Assembly (NCBI GenBank): GCA_937951645.1
Contig: CALFBM010000037.1
Coordinates: 1 to 38,749, forward strand
Length of the DNA stretch: 38,749 nt
DNA from: an uncultured Rhizobiaceae group bacterium
GTDB taxonomy: Bacteria; Pseudomonadota; Alphaproteobacteria; Rhizobiales; Rhizobiaceae
Direction: 5' to 3'
Below the pieces are notes generated by a model that had not been told where the DNA came from, did not search any database, and saw nothing but the letters and a program-made list of their open reading frames with translations. Below, one piece after another: positions 1 to 9,228 of this stretch. Made by a program: the position numbers and the translations under genes. The number at the start of each line of letters is the position of its first letter. Position 1 is the first letter of the stretch.

Positions 1-335
1 TCAGTATAAGTGCGCGTCATTTTGGAAGCAATTTTGGTACAATAGACATTGTTGGTGGCAATTCCCAAGCCATGCTCAAGTACTGCAACATCAAAGCGTG
101 CAAAATGAAATATGATCGTACGATTAGTATCTTCCATAAGTGCTTTTAGATTAGGCGCTTCTGTTTGTCCCTTGGCAATCTGAACGACGTCAGCAGTACC
201 ATCACCTGGTGACAATTGCACAACGCAAAGTCTGTCGCGCAAAGGGTTTAGCCCAAGCGTTTCTGTATCGACCGCAATAGAGTCGTGATAATTGTCTAGA
301 TTTGGCAAATCGCCTTTATGAAACCGGATTGTCAC
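1..335 (-). CDS. rnd: Ribonuclease D family 3'-5' exonuclease (C-terminus cut off by window edge)
   Basis: Reading the reverse strand from a GTG at 335 gives about 111 residues without a stop, running off the window start. The protein begins TIRFHKGDLPNL and contains VDTETLGLNP, the DxE exonuclease I motif of the DEDD superfamily, at about residues 23-32. FHFARFDVAVL lies near residue 85 and matches the exonuclease II region with its Asp. This is the N-terminal half of the short (about 200 aa) alphaproteobacterial RNase D-like protein, which trims RNA 3' ends; the HRDC domains of E. coli RNase D are normally absent from this short form. AAGGGG just upstream supports the GTG start. It lies 49 nt downstream of uppP on the same strand and may be co-transcribed with it. 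The missing half prevents checking exonuclease III. Confidence 0.8.
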   Translation of the reverse strand, partial: MTIRFHKGDLPNLDNYHDSIAVDTETLGLNPLRDRLCVVQLSPGDGTADVVQIAKGQTEAPNLKALMEDTNRTIIFHFARFDVAVLEHGLGIATNNVYCTKIASKMTRTYT

Positions 336-384
336 CGCTTGTCCCCTTGTTTGTATGCTCTGCGAATCTTATAGCCTGATTGGG

Positions 385-1215
385 TCAAACCGACAAATCA
401 ACTGAAATGCCAGGTATCCAGTCATAAAGTAATGCGAAAAGTAAAAGCCCAAGTGCAATGCGATAGATCGTAAAAATCAAAAAACTTGAACGTTTTACAA
501 AGGCCATAAGAAAGGCAATTGCGGCAAGGGCTGCAAAGAAAGTCAGCACGGCAGCCATGATTGCGCCATTGGAAATTTCAATACCCGACTCGATAGCATC
601 CAAAGTTACGAAGGCACCTGCCCCTGCGATTGCAGGGATGCCTAAAAGAAATGAGAATCTTGCAGCCTCTGGACGAGAAAACCCCATAAAGCGTGCAGCA
701 GTCATGGTAATACCTGAACGTGAGGTTCCAGGAATAAGCGCCAGTGCTTGCGCAAAGCCCATGGTAACCGCAGGCGACATTTTCATATCTTCCATCACCT
801 TGGTCTGTTTGCCAATATAATCTGCCACATACATCAAAATACCAAAGATAATGGCATTCCATGCAATCACCTCGACGGAGCGAAGCCCATCACCATAACC
901 GGACTTTTTAAGGAACAATCCAAATACGACCGCAGGAATGGTTGCCACAATAATATAAAGTGCCATTCTGGAATTATCATTCATGCGAAGGTGCAGTAAA
1001 TCCAATCCGCCAGCAATCAGTTTAAGAACATCGCGCCAGAAATAAACAATTACTGCAAAAAGGGAGCCGATATGAACCATAACATCAGTTACTTGCCCTT
1101 GATCCGGCCAGCCTGTAACAGCAGGGATCAGCGCCAGGTGACCTGATGAGGATATGGGTAAAAATTCGGTAATGCCTTGCACAATTGCAAGGACTATAAT
1201 TTGTTCAGGTGTCAT
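385..1215 (-). CDS. uppP: Undecaprenyl-diphosphatase UppP (BacA)
   Basis: A 276-residue polytopic membrane protein that dephosphorylates undecaprenyl diphosphate, regenerating the lipid carrier used for peptidoglycan and O-antigen export. Visible family motifs are EFLPISSSGH near the N-terminus (the Glu-rich/SSSGH signature) and PGTSRSG followed by GFSRPEAARFSFLLGIP in the second half; hydrophobic helices fill most of the rest. I chose the ATG at 1215, giving MTPEQIIVLAIVQG, over the in-frame ATG at 1284: the family starts there and an AGAGG sits 7 nt upstream. The extra 23 residues upstream do not look like BacA. It is divergent from the GST gene across a 137-nt gap. Bacitracin resistance on overexpression is a known family trait, not something seen here. 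Confidence 0.95.
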   Translation of the reverse strand: MTPEQIIVLAIVQGITEFLPISSSGHLALIPAVTGWPDQGQVTDVMVHIGSLFAVIVYFWRDVLKLIAGGLDLLHLRMNDNSRMALYIIVATIPAVVFGLFLKKSGYGDGLRSVEVIAWNAIIFGILMYVADYIGKQTKVMEDMKMSPAVTMGFAQALALIPGTSRSGITMTAARFMGFSRPEAARFSFLLGIPAIAGAGAFVTLDAIESGIEISNGAIMAAVLTFFAALAAIAFLMAFVKRSSFLIFTIYRIALGLLLFALLYDWIPGISVDLSV

Positions 1216-1352
1216 CAAATTGCCTCTAGGATACAGATTGACTTGCGTGAGGCTGGCAGCCTCTTTATTGTTTCGGGAACGCAAAACTGATTCATCTCTT
1301 GTTTTTCATGTTCGCGCCATAATTTCCAGTGGATTTATAAGTAATAGGCCTT

Positions 1353-2045
1353 ATGCACACACTCTATCATCACCCAATGTCTGCCAGTTCGCGATATATT
1401 CGCTTGCTTTTGGCTGAATATGAACAATCTGTTGGTCTTCTGGAAGAAAAACCATGGGAACGTCGCATGGAGTTTTTGCAGATTAACCCCGCAGGCAGCC
1501 TACCGGTATTGATGGTAGATGAAGGACAATTTATCAGTGGAGGTATTGTCATTGGTGAATATCTGGATGAAACCAGTGGCGCAATGATGCGTAACAAACG
1601 CCTTTTGTCTGAAAAATCACTTGAACGTGCAGAAACAAGACGGCTGATTGAATGGTTTTTAAGCAAGTTTGATTCAGAGGTGACCCGCTATCTCGTACAA
1701 GAACGGGTTTTTAAGCAATTGATGCGAACAGAAGAAGGTGGTGGAGCGCCCGATTCAAATATCATTCGGGCTGCCCGTGCAAACCTGAAAAACCACATGA
1801 AATATTTATCAGCACTTGCTTCTTCCAGAGACTGGCTTTCTGGCAATACCATTTCTGCGGCAGACATGGCAGCGACTGCTGCAATTTCAGTTTTGGATTA
1901 TCTAGGTGAAATTCAATGGGAAGACGAGCCAGCCGCAAAGGACTGGTTTGCCCGGATGAAATCCCGGCCTTCATACAGACCCTTGCTGGCTGACAAGGTC
2001 ATGAGCCTGCCGCCAGCTTCTCATTATATTGATCTGGACTTTTAA
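1353..2045 (+). CDS. Glutathione S-transferase family protein
   Basis: A 230-residue cytosolic protein with the GST layout. The thioredoxin-like N-terminal domain (about 1-80) holds TLYHHPMSASSRYIRLLLAEY, NPAGSLPVLMVDEG with the cis-Pro before V/L, and SGGIVIGEYLDE in place of the usual ES glutathione-binding pair. The C-terminal all-helical domain (about 90-220) includes LSGNTISAADMAATAAISVLDYLGEI, the N-capping/hydrophobic-staple segment of GSTs. The catalytic residue is probably a Ser of SASS near residue 11. The substrate cannot be told. Its stop is only 3 nt before the queG start, so the two are probably co-transcribed. This GST-queG-SDR order next to uppP is, from memory, common in Rhizobiales. 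Confidence 0.88.
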   Translation: MHTLYHHPMSASSRYIRLLLAEYEQSVGLLEEKPWERRMEFLQINPAGSLPVLMVDEGQFISGGIVIGEYLDETSGAMMRNKRLLSEKSLERAETRRLIEWFLSKFDSEVTRYLVQERVFKQLMRTEEGGGAPDSNIIRAARANLKNHMKYLSALASSRDWLSGNTISAADMAATAAISVLDYLGEIQWEDEPAAKDWFARMKSRPSYRPLLADKVMSLPPASHYIDLDF

Positions 2046-2048
2046 CCT

Positions 2049-3173
2049 TTGGTATCAACGGTGAAACTCAAGAATGATTTAATTACTCGAGCCAAATCAC
2101 TTGGGTTTGATGTTTGTCGTATAACATCTGCCGAACTCCCCCTGGATATTGGTTACAAGCTTGAGCAAAGTGTCGAGCTAAATCGACATGCAACGATGCA
2201 ATGGATGGAAACAACACTTGAGCGCCGTAAATCTCCAACTGCGATGTGGAGTGAGGCCAATACAGCAATCATGTTGGGTATGAATTATGGTCCTGACACA
2301 AATCCACTTGAAACACTGGATCAAAAATCAAAGGCAACAATTTCAGTTTATGCCCGTAACCGGGATTACCATGACATTATAAAAGGCAAATTAAAAACAC
2401 TTGCTGGCTGGTTAGCCGCTCAAACAAAAGAAGACGTAAAGGTTTTTGTAGACACTGCCCCCTTGATGGAAAAGCCCTTGGCAAAACAGGCGGGTCTTGG
2501 TTGGCAGGGTAAACATACGAACCTGGTTAGCCGTGAATTTGGTTCCTGGCTCTTTCTGGGCTCTGTTTTAACAAAAGCAGATTTATCAGCAGATGGGCCT
2601 GAAACAGATCATTGTGGCTCTTGTCAGTCTTGCCTTGATGTCTGCCCGACAAAGGCATTTCCAGCACCTTACCAATTGGATACTGGCCGTTGTATTTCCT
2701 ATCTAACAATCGAACATGATGGTCCTATACCTGATGAATTTCGCGAACCGATCGGAAATCGAATTTATGGGTGTGATGACTGTCTAGCAGTTTGCCCCTG
2801 GAATAAATATGCGCAGGAAACATCTGAAATAAAGCTCAAGGCACGTGAGGATTTATCTGCTCCTGATTTACAAGACCTGGCCAGTTTGGATGATGCGGGT
2901 TTCAGAAAAAAATTTTCAGGTTCTCCAATCAAGCGAATTGGACGCAACAAGTTTCTTCGTAACGTAATGATTGCAATTGGTAATTCCAAAGATAAGAATT
3001 TGAAAGAAATAATCATTCAAAACAGCAAGGATGACAACTGTCTTGTGCGTGGTGCTAGTATTTGGGCGCTTTCCAGATTTGAAGATCAGGCAGTCTTTGC
3101 CGATATGCGTATGAAGGCATTGGAAAGCGAGGCGGATGAGAGTGTCCGCAATGAATGGAATAAATATGCGTAA
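2049..3173 (+). CDS. queG: Epoxyqueuosine reductase QueG
   Basis: Catalyses the last step of queuosine synthesis, reducing epoxyqueuosine to queuosine in the tRNA wobble position, using cobalamin and two 4Fe-4S clusters. The N-terminal cobalamin-binding half contains VDTAPLMEKPLAKQAGLGW (about 134-152) with the family's catalytic Asp at about 135. The ferredoxin-like part carries CGSCQSCLDVCP (Cys 189, 192, 195, 199), an isolated Cys 215, and YGCDDCLAVCPWN (Cys 242, 245, 249), giving eight cluster ligands. A HEAT-like C-terminal tail follows (about 270-374). The start is uncertain: a TTG at 2049 gives 374 residues, and a GTG at 2061 would give 370 and begin MKLKNDL. Neither has a good ribosome-binding site, so translation may be coupled to the GST gene. 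Confidence 0.94.
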   Translation: MVSTVKLKNDLITRAKSLGFDVCRITSAELPLDIGYKLEQSVELNRHATMQWMETTLERRKSPTAMWSEANTAIMLGMNYGPDTNPLETLDQKSKATISVYARNRDYHDIIKGKLKTLAGWLAAQTKEDVKVFVDTAPLMEKPLAKQAGLGWQGKHTNLVSREFGSWLFLGSVLTKADLSADGPETDHCGSCQSCLDVCPTKAFPAPYQLDTGRCISYLTIEHDGPIPDEFREPIGNRIYGCDDCLAVCPWNKYAQETSEIKLKAREDLSAPDLQDLASLDDAGFRKKFSGSPIKRIGRNKFLRNVMIAIGNSKDKNLKEIIIQNSKDDNCLVRGASIWALSRFEDQAVFADMRMKALESEADESVRNEWNKYA

Positions 3174-4035
3174 ACTTTTTATCTTCGGCTTCGGCTTTTC
3201 GTCTGCTGCAATTGCTGAACAAGCAAAAAGCGATTTTGATGTTATCTGCGGTACATCACGGTCTGAAGGAAAAGTTGAGATGCTTCGTTCCGGAGGCTTT
3301 GAAGCAGAAATTTTTGATGGGAAACCGACACCAGAACTGGAAGCACAATTGGCAAATACCACTCATATTGTCATATCCATTTCTCCGGGTGAAGAAGACC
3401 CTGTTCTGGCAGCTTTCCCCGATCTGATTAAACTTGCTCCAAAGCTTCAGTGGATTGGTTATCTTTCAACCGTTGGGGTTTATGGTCATCACGAGGGGGC
3501 ATGGGTGGATGAAACAAGCGAATTACGCCCTGTTTCCAAACGCTCAATTCAGCGTGTTGAAGCAGAGAAAGCCTGGATGAAACTTGCTATAGAAAATAAT
3601 ATCCTACTGAGTATTTTCAGACTTTCGGGGATTTATGGCGCTGGTCGTAACTGGTTCGTTAACATCGAAAAAGGCACTTCGCGCCGCATGGTGAAGCCTG
3701 GGCAGGTTTTTAATCGTATTCATCGTGAAGATATTGGTCAGGCTGTTGTATTGGCGATGCGCAAGAACATTGGTGGAATTTTTAATATTACGGATGATGA
3801 TCCTGCGCCGCCGCAGGATGTTGTAACTTATGCCCATGAATTAATGGGTAAGGAGCCACCACCGGAAATTGATTTTGAAACAGCAGATATTTCACCAATG
3901 GCGCGCAGTTTTTATGGTGAAAACAAGCGTGTTAGCAATAAAAAATCAAAGGAAATTCTGGGTCTTGAATATCAATGGCCAAACTATCGTTTTTCGCTGA
4001 AGCGTTTGTGGGATGAGGGAAGCTGGAAAGCTTGA
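3166..4035 (+). CDS. SDR-family NAD(P)-dependent epimerase/dehydratase-like protein
   Basis: A 289-residue extended short-chain dehydrogenase. It starts KLFIFGFGFSSAAIAEQ, a Rossmann dinucleotide-binding loop of the GxGxxS type. It continues with TTHIVISISPGEEDPVL, IGYLSTVGVYGHHEG (active-site Ser/Tyr region), and RLSGIYGAGRNWF. The classical YxxxK is not obvious. The pattern resembles the YeeZ-like group of atypical SDRs, whose substrate is unknown. I preferred ATG 3166 because the product then starts directly at the first beta strand, a GGA lies about 6 nt upstream, and it overlaps the queG stop by 8 nt, typical of coupling. Upstream in-frame ATGs at 3136 and 3151 would add residues with no family match. 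Confidence 0.82.
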   Translation: MRKLFIFGFGFSSAAIAEQAKSDFDVICGTSRSEGKVEMLRSGGFEAEIFDGKPTPELEAQLANTTHIVISISPGEEDPVLAAFPDLIKLAPKLQWIGYLSTVGVYGHHEGAWVDETSELRPVSKRSIQRVEAEKAWMKLAIENNILLSIFRLSGIYGAGRNWFVNIEKGTSRRMVKPGQVFNRIHREDIGQAVVLAMRKNIGGIFNITDDDPAPPQDVVTYAHELMGKEPPPEIDFETADISPMARSFYGENKRVSNKKSKEILGLEYQWPNYRFSLKRLWDEGSWKA

Positions 4036-4115
4036 TACCACAAGGTCTTGTTTTGAGTTTGTAGAAGGGTTGTTTTCACTAGACTCCTTACTTCAATCAT
4101 GCGAATTCATCATCC

Positions 4116-4781
4116 ATGAAACAGGATTTGGAAATCAAGATTTGCGGGCTGTCTACCAATGAGAGCATAGATGCTGTCATTGCAGATGGTGCATCGCATA
4201 TGGGTCTGATTTTTTTTGAAAAAAGCCCACGTCATGTAAGCCTTGAACAAGCACAATCCTTGTCTGAGCATGCAGGCGAGCGAATTTCCAAGGTAGCGGT
4301 TACAGTGAATGCGCAGGATGATTATTTGGATAATATTGTTTCCGTAACAAAGCCGGACATGCTGCAGCTTCATGGTCATGAAAGTGCTGATAGGATTCAG
4401 GAATTAAAACTTCGTTTTGGTTTGCCGGTGATGAAAGCCTTCGCAATAAGTGAGGTTTCTGACTTTGAGAAAGTGAAGCCCTATATTGGGATTGCTGATA
4501 GGTTTCTCTTCGATGCGAAGCCGCCAGAGGGTTCTGACTTGCCAGGGGGTAATGGTGTCGCATTTGATTGGGAAATTATGGACGCTTTACCCAAAGATGT
4601 GCCATATATGTTGTCTGGCGGTTTGGACGCTTCCAACATATGTGAAGCGCTTAAGCGTTCAGGTGCAAAAGCAGTTGATGTTTCATCAGGGGTTGAACGT
4701 GCTGTAGGCGTTAAAGATATAAAATTAATTGAAGAATTTTTGGCAGCCTGTCATGACTGTGATGCTGCCAAACATGGGTAA
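4116..4781 (+). CDS. trpF: Phosphoribosylanthranilate isomerase TrpF
   Basis: Converts N-(5-phosphoribosyl)anthranilate to CdRP in tryptophan synthesis; cytoplasmic TIM barrel, 221 residues. KICGLSTNE at the N-terminus holds the catalytic Cys (about residue 10). FLFDAKPPEGSDLPGGNG in the middle holds the catalytic Asp and the phosphate/substrate loop. SGGLDASNICEAL and AVDVSSGVE near the end are the C-terminal phosphate-binding loops. It heads trpF-trpB-trpA-accD-folC; the remaining trp genes (E, G, D, C) are not in this window, the usual split arrangement in alphaproteobacteria. There is no clear Shine-Dalgarno in front of ATG 4116. A 6-codon reading frame at 4099-4119 ends in an ATGA overlap with this start. 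Confidence 0.96.
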   Translation: MKQDLEIKICGLSTNESIDAVIADGASHMGLIFFEKSPRHVSLEQAQSLSEHAGERISKVAVTVNAQDDYLDNIVSVTKPDMLQLHGHESADRIQELKLRFGLPVMKAFAISEVSDFEKVKPYIGIADRFLFDAKPPEGSDLPGGNGVAFDWEIMDALPKDVPYMLSGGLDASNICEALKRSGAKAVDVSSGVERAVGVKDIKLIEEFLAACHDCDAAKHG

Positions 4782-4792
4782 GGAAATAAGTT

Positions 4793-6022
4793 TTGAGTAA
4801 ACCAATCGAACCAAATTCATTTAAAACAGGACCGGACGAAGAGGGCCACTTCGGTATTTTTGGTGGACGTTATGTTGCCGAAACTTTAATGCCACTTATT
4901 CTTGAACTTGAACAAGCTTATAAAGGCGCTAAAGCCGACCCTGACTTTCATGCTGAAGTTGCGAACCTCAACAAGCATTATACGGGTCGCCCATCGCCCT
5001 TGTATTTTGCAGAAAGTCTGACCGCGCACTTGGGTGGTGCAAAGGTTTATTTTAAACGTGATGAGTTGAACCATACAGGCTCTCACAAAATCAATAATTG
5101 TCTGGGTCAAATTCTGCTTGCAAAGAAAATGGGCAAGACACGAATTATTGCAGAAACAGGCGCAGGCCAACATGGCGTTGCAGCTGCAACGGTTGCTGCA
5201 AAATTTGGTCTGCCTTGTGTGGTTTACATGGGCAAGACAGATGTTGAACGCCAAAGCCCGAATGTTTTCAGAATGAAACTGTTGGGTGCTGAAATTGTTC
5301 CTGTTACTGCTGGTGCTGGTACGCTTAAAGATGCCATGAACGAAGCGCTTCGTGATTGGGTGACCAACGTTGATGATACATATTATTTGATTGGAACAGC
5401 TGCAGGACCGCACCCTTATCCTGAACTGGTTCGTGATTTCCAGTCTGTTATTGGCAAAGAATGTAAAGAACAAATGATGGAAGCAGAGGGGCGTTTGCCT
5501 GATATGCTGGTTGCTTCTGTTGGGGGTGGCTCAAACGCAATTGGCCTTTTTCATCCTTTCCTTGATGATAAAGACGTGCAGATTGTTGGCGTTGAGGCAG
5601 GTGGCCATGGTCTTGATGGGGATGAGCATTGCGCTTCGCTTTCGGCAGGCAAGCCTGGTGTGCTTCACGGCAACCGTACATTCCTGTTACAAGATGATGA
5701 TGGGCAAATTTTGGAAGGCCATTCAATTTCAGCAGGCCTTGATTATCCAGGCATTGGCCCTGAGCATTCCTATTTAAAAGATACAGGCCGTGTTGAATAT
5801 GTTCCGATCATGGATACCGAAGCACTGGAAGCATTCCAGCTTCTGTGCAGGACAGAAGGTATTATTCCAGCACTTGAACCAAGCCATGCATTGGCAGAAG
5901 TTGTAAAGCGTGCACCAAAAATGGGTAAAGACAAAATTATCGTGATGAACCTTTGTGGTCGTGGCGATAAAGACGTCTTTACGGTTGGCAAGGCGCTTGG
6001 CGTTGATATGGAAACGAATTAA
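4793..6022 (+). CDS. trpB: Tryptophan synthase beta chain TrpB
   Basis: PLP enzyme that condenses indole with serine, forming the alpha2-beta2 tryptophan synthase with the adjacent trpA product. The 409-residue protein has [14 protein letters not shown], the PLP-lysine motif [14 protein letters not shown] (Lys near residue 100), [19 protein letters not shown], and the phosphate-cup GGGSNAIG near residue 245. It ends with [12 protein letters not shown], typical of the family. The start is a TTG at 4793 preceded by TAAGGA with about 8 nt spacing; no in-frame ATG gives a plausible alternative. It begins 11 nt after the trpF stop. Confidence 0.97.
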   Translation: MSKPIEPNSFKTGPDEEGHFGIFGGRYVAETLMPLILELEQAYKGAKADPDFHAEVANLNKHYTGRPSPLYFAESLTAHLGGAKVYFKRDELNHTGSHKINNCLGQILLAKKMGKTRIIAETGAGQHGVAAATVAAKFGLPCVVYMGKTDVERQSPNVFRMKLLGAEIVPVTAGAGTLKDAMNEALRDWVTNVDDTYYLIGTAAGPHPYPELVRDFQSVIGKECKEQMMEAEGRLPDMLVASVGGGSNAIGLFHPFLDDKDVQIVGVEAGGHGLDGDEHCASLSAGKPGVLHGNRTFLLQDDDGQILEGHSISAGLDYPGIGPEHSYLKDTGRVEYVPIMDTEALEAFQLLCRTEGIIPALEPSHALAEVVKRAPKMGKDKIIVMNLCGRGDKDVFTVGKALGVDMETN

Positions 6023-6042
6023 TTTTCAAAGAGTGACTTATA

Positions 6043-6870
6043 ATGAAAACAAGAATTGATACACGCTTTGAAGCGCTTAAGAGTGAAGGTCGGCCGGGTC
6101 TCGTAACCTTTATTATGGCAGGTGATCCCAATCTGGAAGCCAGTCAGGAAATTCTCAATGGTTTACCGAACGCTGGTGCGGACCTAATCGAAATAGGCAT
6201 GCCATTTTCTGACCCAATGGCAGATGGGCCTTCCATTCAGCTGGCAGGTCAACGCGCTTTAAAAGGCGGGCAAACACTTGCCAAGACTTTGGCGATGGTA
6301 GCAAGTTTTCGTAAATCAGATAACAAAACGCCAATCATTTTAATGGGCTATTACAATCCAATTTATATTTACGGCAATGAGAGATTTTTGGAAGATGCGA
6401 GTGCTGCTGGTGTTGATGGTCTTATCATCGTGGATTTGCCGCCAGAAGCAGACAATGAACTTTGTATTCCTGCAATGGATCACGGCATTAATTTTATTCG
6501 CCTGGCAACTCCGACGACAGATTCAGACAGACTTCCAAAGGTTTTGGAAAATACCTCGGGCTTTTTGTACTATGTTTCAATTACAGGTATAACAGGTGCT
6601 GCCGCTCCTGATCCGGATAGGGTTGGCAAGGCTGTTGCTGCAATTAAGGAAAAAACGGATATTCCCGTAGCCGTTGGTTTTGGCGTCAAAACGGCACAAC
6701 AAGCTGCAGCTATCGGCAAGGGTGCAGATGGTGTTGTGGTTGGGTCGGCGCTTGTTTCAGTGATACTGGATCACTTGGATGATCAGGGAGAGGCAGGCCC
6801 AGATACTGCAAAAGCCGTTCACGAATTGGTCTCTGATCTTGCGTCAGGCGTTCAATCGGTTAAACACTGA
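6043..6870 (+). CDS. trpA: Tryptophan synthase alpha chain TrpA
   Basis: Cleaves indole-3-glycerol phosphate to indole, which is channelled to TrpB. A 275-residue TIM barrel. [20 protein letters not shown] (about residues 46-66) carries the catalytic Glu and Asp. [24 protein letters not shown] (loop 6) and [11 protein letters not shown] with VVVGSALV (phosphate binding) follow in normal order. It begins 20 nt after the trpB stop. A short hairpin lies between it and accD, so transcription may be partly attenuated before accD. Confidence 0.97.
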   Translation: MKTRIDTRFEALKSEGRPGLVTFIMAGDPNLEASQEILNGLPNAGADLIEIGMPFSDPMADGPSIQLAGQRALKGGQTLAKTLAMVASFRKSDNKTPIILMGYYNPIYIYGNERFLEDASAAGVDGLIIVDLPPEADNELCIPAMDHGINFIRLATPTTDSDRLPKVLENTSGFLYYVSITGITGAAAPDPDRVGKAVAAIKEKTDIPVAVGFGVKTAQQAAAIGKGADGVVVGSALVSVILDHLDDQGEAGPDTAKAVHELVSDLASGVQSVKH

Positions 6871-6884
6871 TAAAACACAATTTA

Positions 6885-6901
6885 CCTGCATGGCTTGCAG
6901 G
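6885..6901 (+). terminator. Weak hairpin between trpA and accD
   Basis: A perfect 6-bp inverted repeat (CCTGCA ... TGCAGG) with a 5-nt loop follows the trpA stop by 14 nt and is followed by GTTTAATAA. The stem is short and the U-tract interrupted. It could be a leaky terminator or a processing or pausing site that lowers trp readthrough into accD-folC. It may also have no function. Confidence 0.35.
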
Positions 6902-6928
6902 GTTTAATAACTTAAGGATGTTGGTCAT

Positions 6929-7855
6929 ATGAACTGGATCACAAATCTCGTACCTCCAAAGATTGGTAATCTTCTTAACCGCAAGGATATGCCTGAAAAC
7001 CTCTGGATTAAATGCCCGGAGTCTGGCGAGATGGTCTTCCATAAGGATCTGGAAGCAAACATGGGTGTTATCCCAAGCTCTGGCTATCATATGAAGATAA
7101 CGGCGAAAGAACGCCTGAATTTTCTTTTTGATGATGGCGAGTACGAAATTATTGAAATGCCAAAAGTGGCGCAAGATCCGCTTAAGTTTCGTGATAAATC
7201 AAAATATGCAGACAAGTTAAAAGATGCTCGCAAAAAAACCGATCTGGAAGATTCAATTCTGGCCGCAAAAGGCAAGGTTGAAGATTTGGATATGATTGCG
7301 GTTGTCCATGAAATGCAGTTTATTGGTGGTTCGCTTGGCATGGCTGCTGGTGAAATGATCGTCAAGGCAATGGAGATTGCTGCAGAAACAAAAACACCCT
7401 TGGTGCTTTTTGCAGCTTCTGGTGGTGCCCGTATGCAGGAGGGTATTCTATCCTTGATGCAATTGCCACGTACAACAGTTGGCGTTCAGCGCATGAAAGA
7501 TGCGGGTGTTCCTTACATTGTGGTTTTGACCAATCCAACAACGGGCGGTGTATCAGCTTCTTACGCAATGCTTGGCGATGTTCATATTGCTGAACCCGGC
7601 GCTGTAATTGGCTTTGCTGGTCGCCGGGTGATTGAGGGTACAATCCGTGAGAAATTGCCGGATGATTTCCAAACTGCAGAATATCTTCAAGAACATGGCA
7701 TGGTTGACATGATTGTCAGTCGCCTTGATATGAAATCAACACTATCACGGGTTATTCGATTGCTTCTTAACATGCCTGTTTATGAAGCACCTGCAATTGC
7801 GCTTGCGGCTCCGCAGGAAATTTCTGAACCAAAAGAAGAAATTGCAAAAGCCTAA
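6929..7855 (+). CDS. accD: Acetyl-CoA carboxylase carboxyltransferase subunit beta AccD
   Basis: Beta half of the carboxyltransferase of acetyl-CoA carboxylase, first committed step of fatty-acid synthesis; works with AccA, which is not in this window. The crotonase-fold carboxyltransferase domain (about 90-285) has [49 protein letters not shown] and [14 protein letters not shown]. The N-terminal segment [16 protein letters not shown] aligns with the zinc-ribbon region. It keeps one Cys-Pro but lacks the other three cysteines of the four-Cys zinc finger of E. coli AccD, as I recall for rhizobial AccD proteins. An AAGGA lies 10 nt before the ATG. folC follows 6 nt after the stop. Confidence 0.96.
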   Translation: MNWITNLVPPKIGNLLNRKDMPENLWIKCPESGEMVFHKDLEANMGVIPSSGYHMKITAKERLNFLFDDGEYEIIEMPKVAQDPLKFRDKSKYADKLKDARKKTDLEDSILAAKGKVEDLDMIAVVHEMQFIGGSLGMAAGEMIVKAMEIAAETKTPLVLFAASGGARMQEGILSLMQLPRTTVGVQRMKDAGVPYIVVLTNPTTGGVSASYAMLGDVHIAEPGAVIGFAGRRVIEGTIREKLPDDFQTAEYLQEHGMVDMIVSRLDMKSTLSRVIRLLLNMPVYEAPAIALAAPQEISEPKEEIAKA

Positions 7856-7861
7856 AGCTTG

Positions 7862-9166
7862 ATGAAATCTGACGCGCTCATTAACAAGCTCTCCGAGATA
7901 CATCCAAAAGGCTTTGATCTTTCGCTTGGTCGTATCTCGTTACTGCTTGAAAAACTTGGCAATCCGCAAGATAAATTACCCCCTGTGATTCATGTGGCAG
8001 GAACCAACGGCAAAGGCTCCACACTTGCTTTTACGCGTGCCATTTTAGAGGCACAAGGATACAAGGTTCATGTTCATACCTCACCGCATTTGGTAAATTG
8101 GCATGAACGCTATCGTTTGGCAGGAACATTGGTTAGCGATGATGTTTTAGCTGATGCTATCCAAAGGGTTGCAGATGCCAATGATGATGAGCCGATAACC
8201 GTGTTTGAACTTTTATCGGCAGTCATGTTTGTTTTGTTTAGTGAGCATGAAGCTGATTTTGCATTGGTTGAAGTAGGTCTTGGTGGGCGGTTTGATGCAA
8301 CCAATGTTATCCCAAAACCAATCGTATGTGCAATTGCTCCTGTAGCGTTGGATCATCAAGCCTATCTTGGTGACACAATTTCAAAAATTGCCTATGAAAA
8401 AGCTGGTATCATAAAGCAGGGTGTTCCTGTTGCGATTGCTATCCAGCAAGATGAAGCGCGTGAAACAATTGAAGAGGTTGCACGCAAGAATAATTCGCCC
8501 ATGCAAATTGCCGGGCAGGATTTTGATTCTTACCGCGATTCAACAGGCTTTATCTTCCAGGATGAAGATGGTCTTCTGGATTTACCTTTGCCAAAATTAT
8601 CTGGTCAACATCAAATGGCCAATGCAGCTCTTGCCATTGCAACCATTCGTTTAGGTGGAATTGAAGTCTCACCCGAAGCATTTGCACAAGGCATGCTTAA
8701 TGTAACTTGGCCTGGTCGATTGGAAAAATTACCAAATGGCAAGATTACCAAGCAACTATCCAGTCATTGCGATATCTGGATTGATGGTGGACATAACCCT
8801 TCTGCAGGAGAAGCAATTGCTACAGAATTGCTCAGGCAAAATATCGGAAGTGACCGAAAAACATTACTGATTTGCGGCATGATTAACACCAAAGAACCTT
8901 ATGGTTATTTCAAGCCTTTTGAAGCGCTTGACGCAGAGGTGTTCACTATCCCCGTCGCAATGAGTGAAGCAGGAATGTCACCAGAGGATTTATCGCAAGT
9001 TGCCATAAAAGCAGGTCTTGAAACACAGAGTTTTGCTTGTCTGAAAGATGCAATCACTGAAGCGGCGAATCGCCTGAATAAAGAAAATGACATGCGTATA
9101 TTGTTTTGTGGCTCATTGTATATGGTTGGGGAAGTTTTGGCTCTAAATGAAACTCCACCAAAATAA
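7862..9166 (+). CDS. folC: Folylpolyglutamate synthase / dihydrofolate synthase FolC
   Basis: Mur-ligase-fold enzyme of 434 residues that adds glutamate to dihydropteroate and to folates. The ATP loop VAGTNGKGST lies at about residues 45-54. The family also shows HTSPHLVNWHER (residues contacting pterin/folate), VEVGLGGRFDATN, DHQAYLGDTISKIAYEKAGI (carbamylated Lys region), WPGRLEKL and DGGHNPSAGE. ATG 7862 is chosen; a TTG immediately before it (7859) is in frame but adds only one residue. It sits 6 nt after accD and is the last gene of this plus-strand run, converging on trxA. Confidence 0.95.
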   Translation: MKSDALINKLSEIHPKGFDLSLGRISLLLEKLGNPQDKLPPVIHVAGTNGKGSTLAFTRAILEAQGYKVHVHTSPHLVNWHERYRLAGTLVSDDVLADAIQRVADANDDEPITVFELLSAVMFVLFSEHEADFALVEVGLGGRFDATNVIPKPIVCAIAPVALDHQAYLGDTISKIAYEKAGIIKQGVPVAIAIQQDEARETIEEVARKNNSPMQIAGQDFDSYRDSTGFIFQDEDGLLDLPLPKLSGQHQMANAALAIATIRLGGIEVSPEAFAQGMLNVTWPGRLEKLPNGKITKQLSSHCDIWIDGGHNPSAGEAIATELLRQNIGSDRKTLLICGMINTKEPYGYFKPFEALDAEVFTIPVAMSEAGMSPEDLSQVAIKAGLETQSFACLKDAITEAANRLNKENDMRILFCGSLYMVGEVLALNETPPK

Positions 9167-9178
9167 CCTGGAAACAAG

Positions 9179-9206
9179 AAAGCTCGGCTGTCTCCAGCCG
9201 GACTTT
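9179..9206. terminator. Bidirectional hairpin between convergent folC and trxA
   Basis: CGGCTG-TCTC-CAGCCG is a perfect 6-bp stem with a tetraloop. It is extended by AAAG/CTTT on the outside across a small two-base internal mismatch. On the minus strand the hairpin is followed by TTCTTGTTTC, a modest U-rich tail suiting trxA. On the plus strand the U-tract is only the stem's own TTT. The position, between two convergent stop codons, suits a shared terminator. Confidence 0.65.
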
Positions 9207-9228
9207 AACACGTAAGCTTTATTCAGAC

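Noticed and set aside
1249-1263. GAGGCTG-G-CAGCCTC palindrome between uppP and the GST gene
   Set aside because: One-base spacer and position inside a divergent promoter region. It could be an operator, but nothing links it to a regulator, and it is partly in the 5' region next to an alternative uppP start.
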